From the NCBI GenBank assembly GCA_020859965.1, contig JAJBVF010000103.1, positions 1-5,787 of the forward strand: a stretch of 5,787 bases of DNA, written 5' to 3'. Below, in pieces: positions 1 through 5,787 of the stretch. The translations under genes and the position numbers were made by a program. This DNA is from Clostridiales bacterium. Its GTDB lineage: Bacteria > Bacillota > Clostridia > Lachnospirales > Lachnospiraceae. Each line of letters starts with the position of its first letter. Position 1 is the first letter of the stretch. The notes below the pieces were generated by a model that was not told where the DNA came from, searched no databases, and saw only the letters and a program-made list of their open reading frames with translations.

Positions 1-713
1 GATTCGGCATGGGAGATAAGCGGGACGATCATATGGATACTTATCTGAAAGGATTGGACCATGGCTATGCGATCGCATCCGTAGAATATCGGCTGAGCGG
101 TGAGGCGATTTTCCCGGCTGCAGTTCTGGACTGCAGGGAAGCGTTTCGTTTTCTTCGCAAAAATGCAAAAAAATACTCGATTGACCCGGATCGCATCTGT
201 GCACTCGGCGGAAGCGCGGGAGGAAATCTTGCGGCAATCATGGGAATGAATATTCCGAATGGTGAGTTTCCGGGTGAAGAAGGAAAAGAGTTTGAAGGAG
301 ACTGTTCCGTGAAAGCGGCTGTGGATCAGTTTGGCCCTATGGATTTTCGCCCGATGGATGAGCAGGCGCGCGCGAATGGCGTGAGCTTTGCCGACCATGA
401 TTCCCCGGAATCCGCGGAGAGCAGCTACATGGGCGGCGCACTGCCGACCCTCTCGGATGAATGGCTGGCAAAAGCAAATCCGGCCACCTATATCAGTGAA
501 AACATGGCGCCTATGCTTGTGGAGCATGGCTGCATGGATCGTCTGGTTCCCTTTATGCAAAGCGTGAATTTTGTGAATGCAATCTGTCAGAAGCTTGGGG
601 CAGGACGTGTGGAATTTGTTCCCCTGCCGCATGCGGATCATGAAGATAAGGAATATTCCAGCGACTGGAATATGAAAGTCCTCTGGGGATGGCTGGATCA
701 GCATTTAAAATAA
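1..713 (+). CDS. Alpha/beta hydrolase, BD-FAE/Aes-like esterase (5' end cut off by window)
   Basis: Probable cytoplasmic carboxylesterase that hydrolyses acyl esters; the natural substrate is unknown. The reading frame is open to the window edge, with the first full codon at position 3. The ATG at 9 is probably not the start: no ribosome binding site can be seen in the eight bases before it, and the codons around it read F-G-M-G-D-K, which fits the tail of the HGGGF oxyanion-hole motif of this family. Perhaps 50-80 N-terminal residues are therefore missing. Counting from that ATG, the nucleophile elbow GGSAGG lies at 67-72 (Ser69), the likely acid is Asp177 in HGCMDRLVP, and the likely base is His211 in LPHADHE, with His208 as an alternative. 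The segment SVEYRLSGEAIFPAAVLD (24-41) is typical of BD-FAE and Aes-type esterases. It sits 190 bases before a tannase-like esterase on the same strand, so a role in removing acyl groups from plant phenolic esters is possible but inferred. The family call is firm; the substrate is not. Confidence 0.85.
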   Translation, partial: FGMGDKRDDHMDTYLKGLDHGYAIASVEYRLSGEAIFPAAVLDCREAFRFLRKNAKKYSIDPDRICALGGSAGGNLAAIMGMNIPNGEFPGEEGKEFEGDCSVKAAVDQFGPMDFRPMDEQARANGVSFADHDSPESAESSYMGGALPTLSDEWLAKANPATYISENMAPMLVEHGCMDRLVPFMQSVNFVNAICQKLGAGRVEFVPLPHADHEDKEYSSDWNMKVLWGWLDQHLK

Positions 714-722
714 AATGAAAAA

Positions 723-870
723 TTGCATGAATCATTTCGAAGAATGACGTGACAGCTGTAAGCAAAAGATGTAAACTTTTACTGTAGTCATGCAACAGAA
801 ACTACTACATGGCGATTTCCTGCGGGTGGCTGTGTTGCACGAATACAATGACGTTTCAGAATACCTGTAA
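723..870 (+). repeat. Diverged direct repeat upstream of the tannase gene, possible operator pair
   Basis: The 190-base gap between the esterase stop and the tannase start contains two related copies, at 723-761 and 835-870. Each has, in order, TTGCAYGAAT, then AATGACGT, two bases, CAG, and CTGTAA. Copy 1 has ten bases between the first two blocks and none between the last two; copy 2 has two and five. An inverted copy of the first block, TCATGCAA, lies between them at 788-795. The AATGACGT blocks start 104 bases apart. A tandem arrangement before a catabolic gene suggests regulator binding or a duplicated promoter region. No well-formed -35/-10 pair is visible: TACAAT at 844-849 resembles a -10 box but has no good -35 partner. 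The repeat is seen directly; its function is inferred. Confidence 0.45.
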
Positions 871-890
871 CACCTGAAAAATATGAAATC

Positions 891-895
891 GGAGG
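891..895 (+). promoter_or_regulatory. Ribosome binding site deciding the tannase start
   Basis: GGAGG ends eight bases before the ATG at 904. It lies downstream of the in-frame ATG at 883, which has no such site in front of it. This favours 904 as the start and shortens the longest reading frame by seven codons. Confidence 0.85.
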
Positions 896-903
896 TTTTA
901 CAA

Positions 904-2652
904 ATGGCTGTATCAATTTCCATTATCAACAAAACACTGGAACTTGCGGATGTTAAGGATCAGTGGTTTTTTGACGAGAAGTATCAGTGCTGGTGCCTGG
1001 AGGATGTGCTTTATACTTTGAAAGCGACGACTCCGAAATTCCAGCGCCTCAGTATTTTTGTACCGGCGCCTTACATGAAGGAAGGCGGAGTGATCGATCC
1101 GGAAGGAAGCATGAACGGCTTTACGGCTGCGACAGCACCGGTGATCATGAATAACAACTCGGCGGGCTATATGGAAATGCCGCATATGTGGCTGGGCGGC
1201 CCGCGCTGCTTTGGACCGCAGTACCTGGAGCGCGGCTTTGTGTATGTCACCTGCGGCAACCGCGGACGTGAGTCGAAGGATGCGGATGGAAAACGCTGTG
1301 GTAAAATCCCGGCGAATCTGGTAGACTTAAAGACGGTCATCCGTTTCCTGCGCCACAATGCGGATGTGCTTCCCGGTGACATGGAAAAGATCATTTCTGT
1401 CGGCTGGAGTGCGGGCGGCGCGATGTCTTCCCTGCTTGCAGTGACCGGAAACAATAAGAATTATGATTCCTATCTTGAAGAGTCGGGTGCATTCATGGAT
1501 GAGCGCGACGATGTGTATGCAGCGCAGATTTACTGCCCGATCATCGATCTGGAGCATGCGGATCTGGCTTATGAGTGGATGTTCCAGGCGGACAAGGAGA
1601 ATGAGCCGTCCCCGGCGGGTCCGGCAGGTACGATGACACCGTTCGAGGAGGCACTGTCGCAAAAGCTTTCCGGGAGCTACATCCGGTATTTCAATGGCCT
1701 TGGCCTTAAGAATCCGGAGACCGGAGAAGCAATGGTTCTGAATGAAGATGGCAGAAGCGGCAGCGCTTATGATTATCTGATGACGGAGATCAATAAATCT
1801 GCGACGAAGTTCCTGGCAAAGCTGGATGCCGGCGAGTTGCAGGAAACATATTCATCTGAGGATTATATTAAGGGCAATTATACGTATGAGACGATGGCGC
1901 CGCAGGGCGGAGACGACGAGAAAGACGGCGAGCCGGATGACGTCGCTCTGATGCAGGGACACGCGGGTCCGGGCGTAGCGCTGAACAAGCCGCCTGTGGA
2001 TGGACCGGATGGAGATAAGCCGATGGAGCCCCCTACTCTTGGCAATATGCTCAGCCGTCCGCCAAAGGGCGTACCGACACCGCCGCCGTTTGAGCCGCCG
2101 ATGATCACTTTGCAGGGGAAAGATAAGAGCGGCTGGCTTTCCTGGGATGGGAAGCAGGCTTCTGTTTCTGATCTGGACACCTACGTGCTGAACCATCGCC
2201 GCAGAATGAAGCCTTGCACTTCCTTTGACATTCTCTCCTGCAAGAGCGGAGAAAATGAAGTATACGGCACTCCAGAGCAGGCGGCTGTACATTTTAGTGC
2301 AGATGTGGCAAATGCAATCTCTTCCCTGAAGGAGCAGTTCCCGGAAGAATACGCAAAATATGATCCGGCCTATGTGTTGGCCACGGGAGATAAAGCTCTG
2401 GCGCGTCAGAAATTCCTGAACAATCCGCTGAATTTCATCGGAACGGATGAGGAATCGGATCAGGCGAAGTATTATCGGGTACGTGTCGGTGCAAGTGACG
2501 CGGATACTTCCTTCATGATTGGAATGACGCTGGCGTTGGAGCTTGCAAACGCAGGGAAACCGGTCGATTACGCGCTTGTCTGGGACAAACCACACTGCGA
2601 GGCAGATTATCCGGGCGAGGTGTGCGACTGGATCGAGAGCATCTGCAGATAA
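904..2652 (+). CDS. Subtype-B tannase-like esterase (tannin acylhydrolase family)
   Basis: Likely cleaves galloyl esters (tannic acid units, alkyl gallates) to gallate and an alcohol or sugar. There is no signal peptide, so it should act in the cytoplasm on imported small esters. The 582-residue protein aligns by eye with the L. plantarum tannase TanLp along its length: FVPAPY (52-57), NGFTAATAP (71-79), nucleophile elbow GWSAGG (167-172, Ser169), CPIIDLEHADLAYEW (211-225), SDADTSF (531-537) and VWDKPH (559-564). The inferred triad is Ser169, Asp532 and His564. Lys436, Glu450 and Asp534 match the recalled TanLp galloyl-hydroxyl contacts Lys343, Glu357 and Asp421, including the 14-residue spacing between Lys and Glu. 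TanLp is about 469 residues; much of the excess here is a proline-, glycine- and aspartate-rich stretch at roughly 333-410 in the lid region. The gene precedes a GH65 gene and an LpdC-like decarboxylase gene, the latter consistent with gallate as product. A related esterase acting on another hydroxybenzoate or hydroxycinnamate ester remains possible. Confidence 0.85.
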   Translation: MAVSISIINKTLELADVKDQWFFDEKYQCWCLEDVLYTLKATTPKFQRLSIFVPAPYMKEGGVIDPEGSMNGFTAATAPVIMNNNSAGYMEMPHMWLGGPRCFGPQYLERGFVYVTCGNRGRESKDADGKRCGKIPANLVDLKTVIRFLRHNADVLPGDMEKIISVGWSAGGAMSSLLAVTGNNKNYDSYLEESGAFMDERDDVYAAQIYCPIIDLEHADLAYEWMFQADKENEPSPAGPAGTMTPFEEALSQKLSGSYIRYFNGLGLKNPETGEAMVLNEDGRSGSAYDYLMTEINKSATKFLAKLDAGELQETYSSEDYIKGNYTYETMAPQGGDDEKDGEPDDVALMQGHAGPGVALNKPPVDGPDGDKPMEPPTLGNMLSRPPKGVPTPPPFEPPMITLQGKDKSGWLSWDGKQASVSDLDTYVLNHRRRMKPCTSFDILSCKSGENEVYGTPEQAAVHFSADVANAISSLKEQFPEEYAKYDPAYVLATGDKALARQKFLNNPLNFIGTDEESDQAKYYRVRVGASDADTSFMIGMTLALELANAGKPVDYALVWDKPHCEADYPGEVCDWIESICR

Positions 2653-2669
2653 TCAAACGAATGCAAAAC

Positions 2670-2801
2670 GGCGGAATATCGTCAAAAGCAGTTATCCTGT
2701 AAGATATGACGATTTTCCGTCTAAAACAGAAATAATGCAAAATATGGTGATTTCCCGTCAAAATCAGGGACATTCACACGGCGGCTTTCCGGTAAAATCA
2801 G
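2670..2801 (+). repeat. Four imperfect 22-base repeats filling the tannase-GH65 gap
   Basis: Four related 22-base units lie at 2670-2691, 2708-2729, 2746-2767 and 2780-2801, starting 38, 38 and 34 bases apart. The shared core is close to TTTYCCGTCAAAATCAG, preceded by GRYGR. Spacers are 16, 16 and 12 bases and mostly A/T rich. AATGCAAAA precedes two of the units (2660-2668 and 2734-2742). Some units can form a weak hairpin, with GATTT pairing with AAATC around the CCGTC loop, but the first and last units do not keep the stem. This points to conservation of sequence rather than of RNA folding. The units are too short, too varied and too few for a normal CRISPR array. Function is unknown; they could be protein-binding sites or remnants of a dispersed intergenic repeat. 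Confidence 0.7.
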
Positions 2802-2836
2802 AATGAAACCGATTGAAAGAATATCAGAAAAGCTGC

Positions 2837-2841
2837 AGGAG
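2837..2841 (+). promoter_or_regulatory. Ribosome binding site deciding the GH65 start
   Basis: AGGAG ends nine bases before the ATG at 2851. The upstream in-frame ATG at 2803 directly follows the fourth intergenic repeat and has only an A/T-rich sequence before it, so it is a poor start. Confidence 0.75.
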
Positions 2842-2850
2842 AAGAAAATT

Positions 2851-5376
2851 ATGGGAATGGATTACAGTAAGATCAATGACTGGATTTTGAAAGAGGACAG
2901 TTTCGATTCGGCGCATCTGGGCAAGACAGAAGCAATCATGTCGCTGGGCAATGGCTATCTGGGGCTTCGCAGCGCGGCGGAAGAACGGTATCTGAATGAG
3001 ACGCGGGATTTGCTGATCAATGGTACTTTTAATAAGTGCGACCCGACTGCTGTGACGGAGCTGCCAAACGCGGCGGATATGACGGCAATTGAGCTGTGGG
3101 TGAATGGCGAACGCTTTACTCTGGAGCAGGGGCAGATCGAGTATTATACAAAAGAGCTGAACATTCAGACTGCGGAGCTGACGCGTGAAGTGATCTGGAT
3201 CTCGCCGAAGGGAGAGATACTTCGTCTCGATTTTAAGCGGACAGTATCACTGACACGGCTTCATGATTTCGCCAGCCGGGTGGAGATCACTCCGCTTTCC
3301 GGGGATGTTGATGTAAAGATAAAGTCAGGCATTGATGGCCGCGTGACAAATACCGGAGCGCAGCATTTTACGGATGGAGACAAGCGTTTTTACGAAAACC
3401 GTTATATCCAGTATATTCCGAAGACTATAGAGTCTGGGATTACATTTGTACTGAATACGGGACACCGCTTTATCAGAAAAGAAGAGAATACCTGTAAACT
3501 GCCTGGTGCGGATTTGGGACAGAACCTTGCAGGGAATCCAGAGGGAAAGACCGCTGTATTTACTGAGCTGGATGTACCGACGCAGATCTATATGGAGCTG
3601 CGCAGAGCCTATGGTGGGTATGAGATGCAGGTAAAGCGGGGAGAAACACTGATCATCGAAAAACACTGCAATGTTTATACGACCCGTGACCTGGATACAC
3701 AGGGTATGACAGTGGAAGAACTTCAGAAATTTTCTCTGAATGAGTTGAAAAAGCAGGTAAACGCAGGCTATGATACACTTGCTGAGGAAACGGCGCAGGC
3801 GTGGAAGGAACAGGTATGGGATCGCGTGCCGATCACGATCGAGGGAAAGGGCGATGAATCGGAGAGCCCTGCCGCTTTTGATCAGTTTGCCATTCGCTTT
3901 GCCCAGTATCATATGCGTCTGATGCTTCCGGCGCATGACAACCGGATGAACATCGGGGCGAAAGGACTTTCCGGTGAGGGATACCGCGGCCATTGCTTCT
4001 GGGATACGGAAATTTTCCTGCTTCCCTACTATGCGTTTACACAGCCGGAAGCAGCCAGAAAGCTGGAAGAATACCGTTACTTCTCGCTGCCGGGCGCACA
4101 CGCGAAGGCAGCCCACAACGGCTATCAGGGCGCGATGTTCCCCTGGGAATCCGCGTGGCTGGACGATGGTGAGGTGACGCCGGAATACCAGGATGTGGAT
4201 ATTATCACAGGGCTGCCGATCAAGGTCTGGTCCGGATTTATCGAACAGCATATCACGGCGGATGTGGCATTTGGCGTGTGGCAGTATTACACGATTACCG
4301 GCGATCAGGATTATATGGACAAGTATGGCTACGAGCTGATCTTTGACACAGCCAGATTCTGGGTATCCCGTCTGGAGGATAAATGTCGTCAGATTCATGA
4401 GCATGTAAATCCGGAAACCGGAGTGACGGAATTCTCGGAGACTGTGACGGACGACGGATTGTACCACATCTGCGACGTGGTCGGACCGGATGAATACAAG
4501 GAACATAAGACGGATAATGCGTTTACCAACTATCTCGCGGTCTGGAATATCCGCAAGGCGATGGAGTATTATGAGTTTTTGCGCAGGGAAAAGCCGGAGC
4601 TTTTTGCCGTATTGAATCAAAAGCTGGAGCTGGACGCATACTATCAGCAGTGGGCTTCGAAGGTGGATAAGGTCTTTTTGCCGATGCCGAACGAGTGCGG
4701 TGTGCTTCCGCAGGATTCGACCTATCTGACGCTGAAAGATATCGACCTTTCCAAATACCGGGCGCAGGATTTTGTGAACGGGCTGTTCCGCGACTACAAC
4801 CTGACGCAGATCAATCAGATTCAGGTCAGCAAGCAGGCGGACGTTCTGGTGCTGTTTTTCCTGCTGGAAGATCTGTTCCCGCACGAAGTCAAGGCGGCGA
4901 CCTGGGAGTATTACGCGGCGCGGACGCTGCATGATTCTTCGCTGTCGCTCTGCACACACGCGGTACTCGCGGCGGACATGCGGCAGATGGATCTGGCCTA
5001 CGATTTCTTTGAAAAATCAGCAAAGATCGATCTCGGCCCGGTGATGACGTCAAGCGATGCAGGAATTCATACCGCTTCCTTTGGCGGTATCTGGCAGGGC
5101 GTGGTCTATGGATTCGGAGGATTACGAATGCTTGGCGGAAAGCTGCGCATCGATCCGGTCCTGCCGAAAGAATGGGACCGTCTGGTGTATACCCTGATCT
5201 GGCAGGAACAGAAGCTGCAGGTGGAAGTGACGCGGGAAGAAGAGGATAGCGCAGAAACGGGTAAGCCGGCTGCCGGTCAGAAGGTCGTCGTCACGAATCT
5301 CACCGGAACCGCGACGATCGAACTGGAATTGTGCGGCGAGCAGCGGGTGCTGGAGCGAGTATTGACGGTCGGATAA
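2851..5376 (+). CDS. Glycoside hydrolase family 65 protein, probable disaccharide phosphorylase
   Basis: Probably a cytoplasmic inverting phosphorylase that splits an alpha-glucoside with phosphate to give beta-glucose 1-phosphate, as maltose, trehalose, kojibiose and nigerose phosphorylases do. The 841-residue protein has the usual GH65 order. The N-terminal beta-sandwich (about 10-270) begins near the typical LGNGYLGLRS (32-41). The (alpha/alpha)6 catalytic barrel (about 320-710) includes GHCFWDTE (380-387), HNGYQGAMFPWES (422-434), GPDEY (545-549) with probable general acid Glu548, KQADVL (661-666) and HDSSLS (694-699). HTASFGGIWQ (740-749) and a small C-terminal beta domain follow. The KQAD, HDSSLS and HTASFGG segments fit phosphorylases better than acid trehalases. 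Length and the absence of a signal peptide also fit. The start at 2851 has a good ribosome binding site; ATG 2857 is a second option. No beta-phosphoglucomutase gene is visible nearby. Acceptor specificity cannot be read from the sequence; the tannase and decarboxylase flanks suggest a plant glucoside. Confidence 0.9.
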   Translation: MGMDYSKINDWILKEDSFDSAHLGKTEAIMSLGNGYLGLRSAAEERYLNETRDLLINGTFNKCDPTAVTELPNAADMTAIELWVNGERFTLEQGQIEYYTKELNIQTAELTREVIWISPKGEILRLDFKRTVSLTRLHDFASRVEITPLSGDVDVKIKSGIDGRVTNTGAQHFTDGDKRFYENRYIQYIPKTIESGITFVLNTGHRFIRKEENTCKLPGADLGQNLAGNPEGKTAVFTELDVPTQIYMELRRAYGGYEMQVKRGETLIIEKHCNVYTTRDLDTQGMTVEELQKFSLNELKKQVNAGYDTLAEETAQAWKEQVWDRVPITIEGKGDESESPAAFDQFAIRFAQYHMRLMLPAHDNRMNIGAKGLSGEGYRGHCFWDTEIFLLPYYAFTQPEAARKLEEYRYFSLPGAHAKAAHNGYQGAMFPWESAWLDDGEVTPEYQDVDIITGLPIKVWSGFIEQHITADVAFGVWQYYTITGDQDYMDKYGYELIFDTARFWVSRLEDKCRQIHEHVNPETGVTEFSETVTDDGLYHICDVVGPDEYKEHKTDNAFTNYLAVWNIRKAMEYYEFLRREKPELFAVLNQKLELDAYYQQWASKVDKVFLPMPNECGVLPQDSTYLTLKDIDLSKYRAQDFVNGLFRDYNLTQINQIQVSKQADVLVLFFLLEDLFPHEVKAATWEYYAARTLHDSSLSLCTHAVLAADMRQMDLAYDFFEKSAKIDLGPVMTSSDAGIHTASFGGIWQGVVYGFGGLRMLGGKLRIDPVLPKEWDRLVYTLIWQEQKLQVEVTREEEDSAETGKPAAGQKVVVTNLTGTATIELELCGEQRVLERVLTVG

Positions 5377-5381
5377 ATTGC

Positions 5382-5398
5382 ATTTGTCAGATTTGTCA
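5382..5398 (+). promoter_or_regulatory. Tandem ATTTGTCA element, possible promoter/operator of the decarboxylase gene
   Basis: ATTTGTCA occurs twice, at 5382-5389 and 5391-5398, nine bases apart, just after the GH65 stop. Each copy contains TTGTCA, a fair -35 match; TATATA at 5409-5414 lies 19 bases after the first copy and could be a weak -10. TTGCAT at 5378-5383 echoes the TTGCAY blocks before the tannase gene. The repeat is directly visible; the promoter role is a weak inference. The remainder of the 104-base gap shows no terminator and no small gene. Confidence 0.3.
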
Positions 5399-5465
5399 AT
5401 TATCAGGATATATATGAAAAAATATGCAGTGATTTTTGAGCAATACTATCTGCGAGGAATATGAG

Positions 5466-5472
5466 AAGGAGG
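5466..5472 (+). promoter_or_regulatory. Strong ribosome binding site for the decarboxylase gene
   Basis: AAGGAGG ends eight bases before the ATG at 5481. An in-frame ATG at 5475 is only two bases from this site and is therefore unlikely to be the start. Confidence 0.85.
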
Positions 5473-5480
5473 GAATGAAA

Positions 5481-5787
5481 ATGTCGAATAAAGTAACAGA
5501 TCTGCGCTCGGCGCTGGAGCTTTTAAAGAGCATGCCGGGGCAGCTGGTAGAGACGGACGTGGAAGTGGAACCGATGGCGGAGCTCTCCGGCGTTTACCGT
5601 CATGTGGGTGCGGGCGGAACCGTACAGCGCCCGACACAGGAAGGCCCTGCGATGATTTTTAACAATGTGAAGGGACATCCGGATGCAAAGGTGCTGATTG
5701 GTCTGCTGGCAAGCCGCAAGAGAGTCGGTGCACTGCTGGACTGTGATCCGCAGAAGCTGGGATTTTTGTTAAAAGACAGTGTGACGA
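5481..5787 (+). CDS. lpdC: UbiD-family decarboxylase, LpdC-like gallate decarboxylase (3' end cut off by window)
   Basis: Likely catalytic subunit of a non-oxidative hydroxyaryl decarboxylase that converts gallate to pyrogallol (or protocatechuate to catechol) using prenylated FMN in the cytoplasm. Only about 102 residues of an expected 480-500 are present. The visible N-terminus has DLRSALELLK (7-16), ETDVEVEPMAELSGVYRHVG (24-43), GGTVQRPTQEGPAMIFNNVK (45-64) and LIGLLASRKRVG (72-83). These blocks are close to the recalled start of L. plantarum LpdC (ETDVEVDPNAELSGVYRY, then GGTVQRPTQEGPAMMFNNVKG) and much less like BsdC or E. coli UbiD. The active-site Arg and Glu residues of UbiD enzymes lie beyond the window end. 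The tannase-like gene upstream supports gallate as substrate. LpdC-type enzymes need a UbiX-type flavin prenyltransferase (LpdB) and often have a small LpdD subunit; neither is visible here. The symbol is by resemblance; activity on another hydroxybenzoate is possible. Confidence 0.88.
   Translation, partial: MSNKVTDLRSALELLKSMPGQLVETDVEVEPMAELSGVYRHVGAGGTVQRPTQEGPAMIFNNVKGHPDAKVLIGLLASRKRVGALLDCDPQKLGFLLKDSVT

Noticed and set aside
764..782. Possible terminator hairpin after the first esterase (AAAAG with CTTTT; GTAAA with TTTAC)
   Set aside because: The stems are five base pairs of mostly A-T with no G/C-rich core and no following T run, so it is not a convincing rho-independent terminator.
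811..830. Possible fifth copy of the intergenic repeat before the tannase (GGCGATTTCC)
   Set aside because: Only the first ten bases match; the CGTCAAAATCAG half is absent, so chance is a sufficient explanation.
1852..2595. Open frame of 247 codons on the - strand inside the tannase gene
   Set aside because: It is antisense to the conserved tannase coding sequence, and its translation shows no domain that I recognise.
2670..2801. CRISPR array
   Set aside because: Units are 22 bases with several mismatches, spacers are only 12-16 bases, and the spacers are A/T rich and partly alike. These do not match CRISPR architecture, and no cas gene is present.
2543..2806. Open frame of 87 codons on the + strand running from the tannase 3' end through the intergenic repeats
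   Set aside because: It overlaps the tannase in another frame, and its second half is just the translated repeat units. No ribosome binding site was noted and no protein family fits.
3325..4959. Long open frame of 544 codons on the - strand, opposite the GH65 gene
   Set aside because: It lies wholly antisense to a well-supported gene with family motifs throughout. Its translation is rich in Arg, His, Ile and Leu with no recognisable domain, as expected from the codon bias of the sense gene.
5446..5637. Open frame of 63 codons on the - strand over the decarboxylase start
   Set aside because: It is antisense to the LpdC-like N-terminus and its ribosome binding site, and is proline- and arginine-rich as a shadow frame would be.

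Overview
The window looks like chromosomal DNA from an anaerobic, gut-type Firmicute, probably a Lachnospiraceae-like clostridium. The basis is strong AGGAGG-type ribosome binding sites, roughly balanced base composition, and proteins that resemble known Firmicute families. This taxonomic call is an inference. All four genes lie on the + strand, with gaps of 100-200 bases and no convincing rho-independent terminator between them.

Layout: (1) positions 1-713 hold the 3' part of a small alpha/beta hydrolase of the BD-FAE/Aes esterase type, cut off by the window start inside its oxyanion-hole motif. (2) Positions 714-903 are a noncoding gap with a diverged direct repeat (723-761 and 835-870), likely regulatory. 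(3) Positions 904-2652 encode a cytoplasmic subtype-B tannase-like esterase with an unusual proline-rich insertion. (4) Positions 2653-2850 are noncoding and hold four 22-base imperfect repeats at 34-38 base spacing. (5) Positions 2851-5376 encode a glycoside hydrolase family 65 protein, most likely an inverting disaccharide phosphorylase. (6) Positions 5377-5480 are a short gap with a tandem 8-mer and a strong ribosome binding site. (7) Positions 5481-5787 are the start of a UbiD-family decarboxylase whose N-terminus closely resembles the gallate decarboxylase catalytic subunit LpdC of Lactiplantibacillus plantarum.

The genes suggest a locus for using plant gallate esters (hydrolysable tannins). 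The tannase would release gallate inside the cell and the LpdC-like enzyme would decarboxylate it to pyrogallol. The GH65 enzyme could recover a phosphorylated sugar from a glucosidic part of the substrate, and the first esterase could remove other acyl groups. The tannase and decarboxylase assignments rest on aligned motifs recalled from characterised enzymes. The pathway link to GH65 and to the first esterase is inference from gene order. The least explained elements are the four-copy intergenic repeat cluster, the duplicated element before the tannase, and the tannase insertion.
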